NCBI GenBank assembly: GCA_963711705.1
Contig: CAVQFM010000007.1
Location: 1-64,000, forward strand
Reading direction: 5' to 3'
Length of the DNA stretch: 64,000 nucleotides
DNA from: RYN-230 sp963711705
GTDB lineage: Bacteria > Actinomycetota > Actinomycetes > Streptosporangiales > Streptosporangiaceae
The notes beneath the pieces were generated by a model, which saw only the letters and a program-made list of their open reading frames with translations, was not told the origin of the DNA and did no database searches. Made by a program: the position numbers and the translations under genes. Below, one piece after another: positions 53,370 to 64,000 of this stretch. Within the stretch, counting starts at the first letter, position 1, and every line of letters starts with the position of its first letter.

Positions 53370-53771
53370 TCAGCCGCTGTCCAGGCCCGCGTACTCGCGC
53401 AGGAAGGCCACCAGCTCGGCGTGCCGGTCCAGCAGGCCAGGCCGCTGCGCCGACGCGTCGCCCAGCTCGGCTAGCTCGATGAGGTCGTGGCGCACGTCGG
53501 CGACCAGCCGGGCCATCCCAGCCACCAGAGCACCTGGGTTCCTGGTGCCCTCCAGATCCCGGTCGGCCCGGTCCAGCACCTCGGCCCGGACCAGCTCATC
53601 GGCGAGCCGTGGCGGGCACTCCAGGCCGGCCTCAAACAGATCCGCCCAGCGGCGGCACAGCAGCCGCCGCCCGCGGCCGGACCGGTAGGCGGTGAAGATG
53701 TCGTCCCACTGGCGGCCGATGAACTCGGCCCAGCCAAGCTCGGCCACTTCGCCGGGATCGTGATCGTACAC
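53370..53771 (-). CDS. Hypothetical protein, conserved-looking, function unknown
   Basis: From the GTG at 53771 this gives a 133-residue protein starting 'YDHDPGEVAELGWAEFIGRQWDDIF'. It is mainly helical, with an Arg-rich centre and 'LAELGDASAQRPGLLDRHAELVAFLREYAGLD' at the end. The frame stays open to 53912, but codons upstream of 53771 have AT-rich, non-coding-like use, so the shorter start is preferred. There is no clear family, membrane segment or signal peptide. It is convergent with the PEBP gene. Confidence 0.55.
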   Translation of the reverse strand: MYDHDPGEVAELGWAEFIGRQWDDIFTAYRSGRGRRLLCRRWADLFEAGLECPPRLADELVRAEVLDRADRDLEGTRNPGALVAGMARLVADVRHDLIELAELGDASAQRPGLLDRHAELVAFLREYAGLDSG

Positions 53772-54072
53772 GGGACCAACCCTAGGCCGGCCTCCGGCCC
53801 GGAAATCTGCGATCCGGGATCTGATATCCAGCCGGACGCGCTTGTTCCAGCAATAAAGAGAATTCCGCAGGCGGCCGGTAATCCGGCCACCGGACAACAA
53901 ATTACCGCCCAATCACCTGGACTGACTGATCGTTCAGGCAACCCTGAAGGCTCACCTCACCGGGGACGACACGGCAGGTGTGCACATACTGCCGCGCCCC
54001 GGCATACTGAGGACAGACGGCCCCGTTCGATGGGACACTGACGGTGAGCGGGTAATCCTGGTTATTAGGAAA

Positions 54073-56610
54073 ATGGGACCAGCGGTACTTCCGACTTACC
54101 TGCCTGGGGAACCGAACCGGTTCATCGGGCGGGAACGTGAACTGAGCGACCTCCGGCTGGCGCTGTACCGGACGCGAGCGCTCACCCTGTGCGGCGCGGG
54201 CGGCATCGGCAAGACCCGCCTGGCGCTGCGGCTGCTCAGCATGGTCAGCGGCGAGTTCCCGGACGGGGTGTGCGTCGTCGAGCTGGGCGATCTGTGGGAA
54301 CCGGACCTGATCGTGTCCCGGATGGCCACGCTCATCGGCGTGGATGGCGAGGCCGGCCGGCCGCTGCTGGACACGCTGGCCAGCACGCTGGAAGAACGGC
54401 ACGTCCTGGTCATGCTGGACAGCTGCGAGCACCTGGTCGATGCGTGCGCCGGGCTGTGCCAGCGGCTGCTCACCAGCTGCCCCGGGCTGCGCGTCCTGGT
54501 GACCAGCCAGGAACCGCTGCGCATCCCGCAGGAAGCCGTCTGGCCGGTGGTCCCGCTCGATATCCCGCCCGCCGGGCCGGTGCCCGATGCCCAGGAACTC
54601 GCGGGCTATGAGGCGGTCCAGTTGTTCGCCGACCGGGCCGCGGCCGCCCGCCCGGGTTTCGCCGTCACCGAGCGCAACGCGGTGGCGGTGGCCTCGGTCT
54701 GCCGGGCGCTGGATGGGGTGCCGCTGGCCATCGAGCTGGCCGCAGCGCGGGTGACCGTGCTGTCCGCTGAGCAGATCGCCGACCGGCTGGGTGACCGGTT
54801 CACCTTGCTCGGCCCGGGCAGCCGGGCCGCGCCGCCCCGGCAGCGCACGCTCCGGGCGACCATCGACTGGAGCCATGACCTGCTGTCCGGGCCGGAGCAG
54901 GCGCTGCTGCGCCGCCTGTCGGTGTTCGCGGGCTGGTCGCTGGAGATGGCCGAGCAGGTCTGTGCCGATGACCGCCTGGCGGCCGGTGAGATCATCGACC
55001 TGACCGCCGCGCTGGTGGACAAGTCCCTGGTCGTGGTGGAGCCGGAAGTGCTCGGCCAGGCGCGGTACCGGCTGCTGGACAGCATCCGCGCGTACGCGGC
55101 CCAGCGGCTCGCCGACGCGGGCGAGTCCGCGGCCATCCAGCTGCGCCTCCGGGACTACGCGCTGACCGTGGTGGAGCAGGCCGAGGCGGTGGGGATGGCG
55201 GTGATCCCGGCCGGGTGGGCAGCCGCGGTGGACGTGTTCCGGCGCTACGACGTGGACGCCGCTAACCTGCGCCAGGTGCTCAGCCGCTGCCTGGCCACGG
55301 GCGACGTGGAGAGCGGGCTGCGGCTGGCCACCGCGGTCCGGCCGTGCTGGATCGTCCGCGGTCACTTCGCCGAGGGCGAGGAGTGGTTCGCCCGGTTCCT
55401 GGCCCTGGACGGCTCTCAGCTGGCCGCGCCGGTGCGCGGGGCCGCGCTCATCGGCCGGGCCCAGCTGATCATGCCGAACGACCCGGTCACGGCGCAGGCC
55501 TGGGCGCAGGAAGGGCTGGCGCTGTGCCAGGCCGCGGGCCAGCTCACCTGGACCGCGACCGCGCTCAACGTGCTGGCCGAGGCCAGCCTGCACGCCGGGC
55601 AGCTGCCCGCCGCCGACCAGTACGCGGCCGGGGCCCTGGACGCGGCGCTGGACGCCGGGAACCGGTGGAACGAGGGCTACGCGCTCGGCACCCAGGCCAC
55701 GCTGGCCGCGGCGCACGGCAAGCTGCGCGAGGCCCAGCAGCTCGGCGAGGCCGCGCTGGCCGTGATGCACGGCATCGACCAGCAGTGGGGCGTGGCGCGT
55801 ACCCTCCTCGGCCTCGGTGCGCTGGCCCGGCTGCGCGGCGACCCGGCGGGTGCCATCGACTGCTACCGGGCCGCCCTGCCCATCCTGCGGGAGATCGACT
55901 CGCGGCCGGACATCGCCCGCGCACTGGCCGGCATCGGCCGGGTCGCCCTGGACCAGGGCGACCTCGGCCTCGCCCGCCAGCACCTGGCCGAGAGCCTGCG
56001 GCTGAGCCGGATCACCGGTGCCCGGACCGGCATGGCCCGCGGGCTGGAGGCCTTCGCAGTGCTGGCCGCCCGGGAAGGGCACGCCGACCTGCCAGTGCTG
56101 CTGATCGCGGCGGCCTCGGCGCTGCGCGCCGCGGCCGGCCTGCCCCAGCTGCCCGCGGAACGGACCCAGCCCCAGCTGGAGCTGGGCCGGAGCCGGGGGC
56201 AGGAGGCCTTCGGCCAGCTCTGGCAGCAGGGCCACGGCCTGACCGCGGATGCCGCTGTGTCGCTCGCGCTGCACTCCGCCGGCCAGGCCGGGCCGGCCCC
56301 GGAGGCCAGCGGGGCCGCACCCAGACCGCCCGCCGCGCAGGCGGCCGCTTCCGGCCCGCCACCAGGACCCAGCCAGCTGCCCACGCTGACCCCACGGGAA
56401 CGGGAAATCGCCACGCTGATCGCCAGTGGCTGCAGCAACAGGGACATCGCCCGCGAACTGGTGATCAGCCCGGCTACCGCTGCCCGGCACGTGGCGAATA
56501 TCCTGGCCAAGCTGGGCTTTACCTCGCGGGCCCAGATCGCCGCCTGGGCTGCGGGGAACGGCACGACCCAGTCAGTCGCAGCGCGCGTTCCGGGCCGCCT
56601 CATCCGGTGA
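54073..56610 (+). CDS. Large ATP-binding LuxR-family transcriptional regulator
   Basis: The protein has 845 residues. An NB-ARC/AAA-type ATPase fills ~15-330 (P-loop GAGGIGKT at 41-48, Walker B 'VLVMLDSCEHL', 'GVPLAIELAAARV'), a winged helix follows ('RTLRATIDWSHDLL'), then helical TPR-like repeats (~400-720), and a C-terminal LuxR HTH ('LTPREREIATLIASGCSNRDIARELVISPATAARHVANILAKL', ~780-825). These ATPases are signal-integrating regulators. The ATG 54073 start has a short-spaced AGGA. Its target is not evident, but it lies just before the DUF929/VKOR pair. Confidence 0.9.
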   Translation: MGPAVLPTYLPGEPNRFIGRERELSDLRLALYRTRALTLCGAGGIGKTRLALRLLSMVSGEFPDGVCVVELGDLWEPDLIVSRMATLIGVDGEAGRPLLDTLASTLEERHVLVMLDSCEHLVDACAGLCQRLLTSCPGLRVLVTSQEPLRIPQEAVWPVVPLDIPPAGPVPDAQELAGYEAVQLFADRAAAARPGFAVTERNAVAVASVCRALDGVPLAIELAAARVTVLSAEQIADRLGDRFTLLGPGSRAAPPRQRTLRATIDWSHDLLSGPEQALLRRLSVFAGWSLEMAEQVCADDRLAAGEIIDLTAALVDKSLVVVEPEVLGQARYRLLDSIRAYAAQRLADAGESAAIQLRLRDYALTVVEQAEAVGMAVIPAGWAAAVDVFRRYDVDAANLRQVLSRCLATGDVESGLRLATAVRPCWIVRGHFAEGEEWFARFLALDGSQLAAPVRGAALIGRAQLIMPNDPVTAQAWAQEGLALCQAAGQLTWTATALNVLAEASLHAGQLPAADQYAAGALDAALDAGNRWNEGYALGTQATLAAAHGKLREAQQLGEAALAVMHGIDQQWGVARTLLGLGALARLRGDPAGAIDCYRAALPILREIDSRPDIARALAGIGRVALDQGDLGLARQHLAESLRLSRITGARTGMARGLEAFAVLAAREGHADLPVLLIAAASALRAAAGLPQLPAERTQPQLELGRSRGQEAFGQLWQQGHGLTADAAVSLALHSAGQAGPAPEASGAAPRPPAAQAAASGPPPGPSQLPTLTPREREIATLIASGCSNRDIARELVISPATAARHVANILAKLGFTSRAQIAAWAAGNGTTQSVAARVPGRLIR

Positions 56611-56667
56611 TGCCCCCTACGATGGTCCCTGGCTGGCCACCACCGGCACCATTCAATAGGACGGGAA

Positions 56668-57570
56668 ATGGGTAAGGCGACCAGGATCAAGCGGGAGACC
56701 GCCCGCGAGAAGATTGCAGCGCAGCGGGCGGCGGCCCGCAAGGCGGAGATGCGCAACCGGATATTCATCACCGGCGGCAGCATCCTCGGCGTCCTGGTAA
56801 TCCTGGCCGCCTTCCTGATCTTCAAGGCGTTCAGCGGCTCGAGTGGCAGCAGCGCGCCGAGCTCGGCTACGGGCACCGCGCTGCCCGCGAGCGTGATCCA
56901 GGACCTCACCACGGTGCCCGCCGCGACGCTGGAGTCGGTGGGCAGCGGGGCCGCCTACCCCAAGTCGGTGTCACCCGTGTCCGCCCCGCCGCTGACCTCG
57001 GCGGGCAAGCCCGAGGTGCTCTACATCGGCGCCGAGTACTGCCCGTACTGTGCGACCGAGCGGTGGGCGATGGCGGTGGCGCTGAGCCGCTTCGGGACCT
57101 TCTCCGGGCTGCATGGCATCCACTCCTCCAGCAGCGACGTGTACGCCAGCACGCCCTCGCTGACCTTCTACAAGTCCCGCTACACGAGCAAGTACCTGAC
57201 CTTCACCCCGGTGGAGGAAGAGACCACCGACCAGAACACCCCGCTGCAGAAGCCCACCGCGGCGCAGTCGGCGCTGGCGGCCAAGTACGATAACCCGCCT
57301 TACACGACGGCCCAGGGGGCCAACGCCATCCCGTTCATCGACTTCGGCGGCAAGTACCTGGTGCATGGCGCGCAATTCAACCCGCAGCTGCTGCAGGGCA
57401 AGACCTGGGCTGAGGTGGCGGCTGCGCTCAATGACGGGACGAGCCAGATCGCCCAGGGTGCGGACGGCGCGGCCAACATGATCACCGCGGCGATCTGCAA
57501 GACGACCGGCAACCAGCCGTCCAGTGTGTGCACCTCGCCCGCTATCAAGGCATTGCAGGGGCAGCTCTGA
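56668..57570 (+). CDS. DUF929 family membrane-anchored thioredoxin-fold protein
   Basis: This is a 300-residue protein with a basic, coiled N-terminus (~1-30), one membrane helix (~32-52), a linker, and a thioredoxin-like domain with a CPYC active site in 'YIGAEYCPYCATERWAMAVAL'. 'GANAIPFIDFGGKYLVHGAQF' is the cis-Pro side of the fold. It probably acts in extracytoplasmic disulfide chemistry. The next gene, VKOR, starts inside its stop codon, so the pair likely works as thiol oxidase and recycler. Confidence 0.87.
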   Translation: MGKATRIKRETAREKIAAQRAAARKAEMRNRIFITGGSILGVLVILAAFLIFKAFSGSSGSSAPSSATGTALPASVIQDLTTVPAATLESVGSGAAYPKSVSPVSAPPLTSAGKPEVLYIGAEYCPYCATERWAMAVALSRFGTFSGLHGIHSSSSDVYASTPSLTFYKSRYTSKYLTFTPVEEETTDQNTPLQKPTAAQSALAAKYDNPPYTTAQGANAIPFIDFGGKYLVHGAQFNPQLLQGKTWAEVAAALNDGTSQIAQGADGAANMITAAICKTTGNQPSSVCTSPAIKALQGQL

Positions 57571-58261
57571 TGGCCGGCCCCAAGCAGGCCCGCAGCACCG
57601 CTGCCGCGGCCAGCCGCGGCAGCACCAGCGCGAAGAAGGACAAGGGCACCCGCGGCGGCCGGCCGGAGGCCGCCCGGCCAGCGGCGGCCCGGCCTGGCCC
57701 GGCCCGGCGTCCCGGCCCGGTGCCGCGGGGCTCGCGCCCGGATGGCCGGGAAGCCGCTACCGCGGCGGCCACGGCCAGCCAGGCCCGGCCGGCCACCCGG
57801 ATCGCCCCGCTGTGGTTCCAGCTGACCACCTGGGCGCTGGCCATCTTCGGCCTCGGCGTGTCCACCTACCTCACGGTCGCGCACTACACCAGCTCGTCGA
57901 TCCTGGCCTGCTCGGACAAGGGCACGGTGAACTGCGCGCTGGTGACCACCAGCCCGGAGTCCGTGGTGTTCGGCGTGTTCCCGGTCGCCGTGCTCGGCCT
58001 GGCCTTCTACGTGTTCCTGGCCGCGGCCACCTCGCCGTGGGCGTGGCGGCTGCCGTTCCCGGCGGTGGCGTGGGCCCGGCTGGCCTCGGTGATCATCGGC
58101 ATCGTGTTCGTGCTCTACCTCATCTACACCGAGCTGTTCACGCTCAACGCCATCTGCCTGTGGTGCACCAGCGTGCACGTGATCACGTTCCGCTGTTCGC
58201 GCTGATCGTGACCAGCGCGGCCATCGGCTACGGGTTCCGCGACCCGGAACTGGCCGGCTGA
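57570..58261 (+). CDS. Vitamin K epoxide reductase (VKOR) family protein (frameshifted)
   Basis: After a long basic, Ala/Pro-rich N-terminus (~1-78) come the VKOR helices, with the loop cysteines in 'LACSDKGTVNCALV' and the CxxC active site in 'NAICLWCTSVHVI'. At about 58190 one base is missing; the other frame gives 'FALIVTSAAIGYGFRDPELAG'. The enzyme re-oxidises periplasmic-type thiol oxidases with quinone. It is coupled to the DUF929 protein (TGATG), a probable partner. The 3' end overlaps the convergent GH3 gene by 34 bp. Confidence 0.87.
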
Positions 58262-59451
58262 GCCAGGCTGGCGCGCAGCGCGAGGACCCGGCGGACGGCC
58301 GCCTGGAAGGAGTCATGGCTGAGCAGGCCGTCCTGGTAGCCGGCCACCAGGCCACGGCGGGCCTGCTCACCCTGGTTCACCGTGCCGCCCGAGCACAGCA
58401 GCAGGTCCATCCCGGCCACCGCGGCCAGCTGGCCGCGGTGGCTGACCGCGCCGAACGGGCGCAGCGCGCCCGCGCCCAGCGCGTCGGTGATCGTCACGCC
58501 CCGGAAGCCGATCCGCTGGCGCAGCTCACCCTGGACCACCGTGTGCGACAGCCCGGCCGGGTAGGCCGGGTCCAGCGCCGGGTACACCGCCCAGGAGAGC
58601 ATGACCAGCCGCACCCCGGCTCTGACCGCGGCCTGGTAAGGCAGCTCGTCGACCTGGCGCAGGGTGGTGGCGGGCACGTTCACCGTGACCGGGACATGGT
58701 CGGTGTCCTGGCCGCGGGCGGCCGCCCCGAGGCCGGGAAAGTGCTTGGCCGTGGCGGGCACGCCAGCGTCCTGCTCCGCCCGGATGAAGCCGGCCCCGAG
58801 CGCGGCCACCTGCCGCGCGTCACGGCTGTAGGACCGGCCGTACTGGTCGATGAAGTCGCCCGCGGCGCGGTACACGTCGAGCACCGGGGCGAGGTTCACG
58901 TTCAGGCCGGCCCGGCGCAGGTTGGCCGCGGCGCCCGCGCCGGCGCCGCGCGCGGCGGCGGCCGGGTGCGGCGACTGGCCGACCTGCTTCTCCGACAGCC
59001 CGGGCGCGCCGGGCAGGCGGCGCACCTCGCCGCCTTCCTGGTCGGTCATCAGCAGCAGCGGCTCGCGCACCGGGCTGCCCGGGCTCATGCTGGCCCGCTG
59101 CAGCTGCCGTGCCACCGCTGCCAGCTGGGCCGGGCTGGAGATGTTGCCGGGGAAGAAGATCACCCCAGCGGCCTCGCCCCGGCGGATCAGCTGGAGCAGG
59201 GCGGCCGGCGGGGTGAGCCCCGGATAGCTGTAGATCACCCGCTGGCCCGCCAGCTGGCCGGCGGTCAGCCGGCCGGGGTCCGGCAGGCCGGACGGCACCG
59301 GCCCGGCGGCAGGCCGCGGCGGCGAGTGCCGCACCGCGGCCACGGTCACCGCCGCCCCGGCCACGGCGAGCACGGCCGCCGCCACCGCGACCAGCACGGC
59401 CGGCTTCCTGATCCACGGCCGGCTGGCTCGGTGCGGCACAGCTGCCCCCAT
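58228..59451 (-). CDS. Glycoside hydrolase family 3 enzyme (beta-N-acetylhexosaminidase type)
   Basis: This is a 407-residue protein with an N-terminal signal/anchor (~18-43). The catalytic domain has 'LLMTDQEGGEVRRL', 'TAKHFPGLGAAARGQDTDHVPV' (NagZ-like loop) and 'VTITDALGAGAL', where Asp is the nucleophile position. The His of the NagZ Asp-His dyad is uncertain because the loop is altered. It may remove N-acetylglucosamine from wall fragments outside the cell. It is convergent with the VKOR gene. Confidence 0.85.
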   Translation of the reverse strand: MGAAVPHRASRPWIRKPAVLVAVAAAVLAVAGAAVTVAAVRHSPPRPAAGPVPSGLPDPGRLTAGQLAGQRVIYSYPGLTPPAALLQLIRRGEAAGVIFFPGNISSPAQLAAVARQLQRASMSPGSPVREPLLLMTDQEGGEVRRLPGAPGLSEKQVGQSPHPAAAARGAGAGAAANLRRAGLNVNLAPVLDVYRAAGDFIDQYGRSYSRDARQVAALGAGFIRAEQDAGVPATAKHFPGLGAAARGQDTDHVPVTVNVPATTLRQVDELPYQAAVRAGVRLVMLSWAVYPALDPAYPAGLSHTVVQGELRQRIGFRGVTITDALGAGALRPFGAVSHRGQLAAVAGMDLLLCSGGTVNQGEQARRGLVAGYQDGLLSHDSFQAAVRRVLALRASLAQPASSGSRNP

Positions 59452-59531
59452 GACTTATGGCTTCCCGCGATGTGCTGGGCACGGTGAGTATCACACAGCG
59501 CTGGCCGGGATGAACCGGCGATGGCCAGTTG

Positions 59532-59544
59532 TTAGACTAGCTAA
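59532..59544 (+). promoter_or_regulatory. TTAG-N5-CTAA dyad over a -10 box, at a leaderless start
   Basis: TTAG (59532-59535) and CTAA (59541-59544) form a dyad that covers a TANNNT -10 box (TAGACT, 59533-59538). The GTG start of the MarR gene is at 59547, so transcription would start at or next to it, giving a leaderless mRNA. MarR dimers bind dyads like this, suggesting autorepression of the regulator-exporter operon. Confidence 0.55.
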
Positions 59545-59546
59545 CT

Positions 59547-60057
59547 GTGAGCGGAGCGCACCAAGCATCCGGGGAAGCCGACATCGCCCAGGCGGTGCTG
59601 GCCATCCTCCGGCTGTACCGCGGGCTGGAGTGCGTCAACGCCGGGCTGACCCCGTCCCAGTACCGGATCATGAAGCTGGCGGCGGCCGGCGGTGAGCGGT
59701 CTACCCGGCTCGCGCAGCGGCTGGCCGTGGCTAAGCCCACGCTGACCGCGATCGCGGACGGCCTGGTCGCCGCGGGCTACGCCAGCCGGACCGCGGAGCC
59801 GGGCGACCGCCGGGTGGTCCGGCTGTCGCTGACCCCGGCGGGCCGGGCCGCGCTGGACCGGGCCGACGCGGCCTACACGGCCTGGCTCGGGCGGCTGCTG
59901 GAGGCGACCGGTGAGCCCGCCGCAGTGCTGAGTGCGCTCGGCCAGCTGGCCGAGGCGCACCGGGCCGCGCACAACGCGGCCCACCGGGACGGAAAGGAAC
60001 CAGGTCACGAACACGCAGCAGCACCCCAGCCCGGCAGCGCTCCCCCGCAGAAAGGCG

Positions 60058-60065
<8 letters not shown>
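59547..60065 (+). CDS. MarR-family transcriptional regulator
   Basis: This 172-residue protein has a winged helix from ~20 to 110: 'LTPSQYRIMKLAAAGGERSTRLAQRLAVAKPTLTAIADGLVAAGYASRTAEPGDRRVVRLSLTPAG' (read in order), which includes the recognition helix and the 'DRR' wing. The C-terminal 50 residues are low complexity, His/Pro-rich, where the downstream ABC gene overlaps. It probably represses the exporter and responds to a substrate of it. Confidence 0.9.
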
Positions 60066-63842
<3,777 letters not shown>

Positions 63843-63846
<4 letters not shown>

Positions 63847-64000
63847 CGCGGCGGCGGTACCGGCACCTGCGGCGCGGCTGGCGGCGCGGCTGGCGGCGGC
63901 ACGCCGCGCTCGGGCACCCGGCGGCGGGCTTCCCGCGAGCGCGCGGCGAGTTCCTCGAGCAGGCGGGCGGCCCGGCTGGCCGGCCAGTCCCGGAACTGGG
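63843..64000 (-). CDS. C-terminal part of an unidentified gene (runs off the window)
   Basis: On the minus strand the frame reads 'QFRDWPASRAARLLEELAARSREARRRV', then a Pro/Ala-rich tail with PPAAPPAAP repeats and stop (TAA at 63845-63843). The stop overlaps that of the ABC gene. The helical Arg/Glu segment looks coding, but the start and identity lie outside the window. Confidence 0.45.

Noticed and set aside
53902..56490. Long minus-strand open frame opposite the LuxR-family regulator
   Set aside because: No conserved motifs and no ribosome site, while the plus strand has P-loop and HTH motifs in order.
63860..63900. Short GCGGCGCGGCTGGC direct repeats near the right edge
   Set aside because: They encode a Pro/Ala repeat tail in a minus-strand frame and are explained by protein low complexity, with no sign of a mobile or CRISPR element.

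Overview
The window is GC-rich throughout, with strong G/C preference at third codon positions, GTG/TTG starts, many 1-4 bp start/stop overlaps, and actinobacterial marker genes: a GpgS/FolP2 pair, a SigB/SigF-type sigma factor, DUF6458 and DUF929 proteins, and CbtAB under a cobalamin riboswitch. I read it as a chromosomal segment of a high-GC, spore-former-like Actinomycetota. Genus cannot be assigned from sequence alone. By eye, the first ~9.9 kb is less GC-rich than the rest. No rRNA, tRNA, CRISPR array or insertion sequence was seen.

Layout. 0-9.9 kb: a catabolic and detoxification patch with a VOC protein, a copper amine oxidase followed by a wrecked amino-acid permease, a tandem YbjQ protein, an FMN alpha-hydroxy-acid oxidase, an SDR, a PPOX-fold protein, an epoxide hydrolase and a methyltransferase. 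9.9-14.1 kb: a promoter/palindrome, a membrane protein plus FhuF-like Fe-S protein, CbtAB with its riboswitch, and a DUF1254 protein. 14.1-23.2 kb: a minus-strand biosynthetic operon (SbnA, a Pls/PosA-type carrier/membrane beta-helix protein, a partial C-A-T NRPS, an Fe(II)/2OG oxygenase, SbnB, then a DMT exporter) that looks like a split poly- or oligo-amino-acid synthetase fed by L-2,3-diaminopropionate. 23.4-32.2 kb: a PAS-GAF-SpoIIE phosphatase, a beta-propeller lipoprotein, Nudix, a COG4705 membrane protein, an L,D-transpeptidase, GpgS, FolP2 and a LigB-like protein. 32.3-38 kb: a complete spermidine/putrescine-type ABC importer, with a divergent FadR-type regulator and a cytosolic dCache-domain protein that carries most of an amine-sensing motif. 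39-45.3 kb: a molybdenum formate dehydrogenase operon (alpha, Fe-S beta, NrfD-type membrane subunit) whose alpha subunit has an in-frame UGA followed by a SECIS-like hairpin, so it is a probable selenoprotein. A MobA-MoaD fusion gene is divergent from it. 45.5-64 kb: methyltransferase, GNAT, NDH-2, sigma factor, glycosyltransferase, PQQ-type propeller, PEBP, a large NB-ARC/LuxR regulator, a DUF929/VKOR thiol-redox pair, a GH3 enzyme and a MarR-controlled fused ABC exporter.

About fourteen single-base indels interrupt otherwise well conserved genes (permease, SbnB, NRPS, YihY, FdhB, eight in FdhA, VKOR). The eight in FdhA are all one-base insertions. This leaves open whether the genes are decaying or the assembly carries indel errors, and it should be settled before any of these genes is called a pseudogene.
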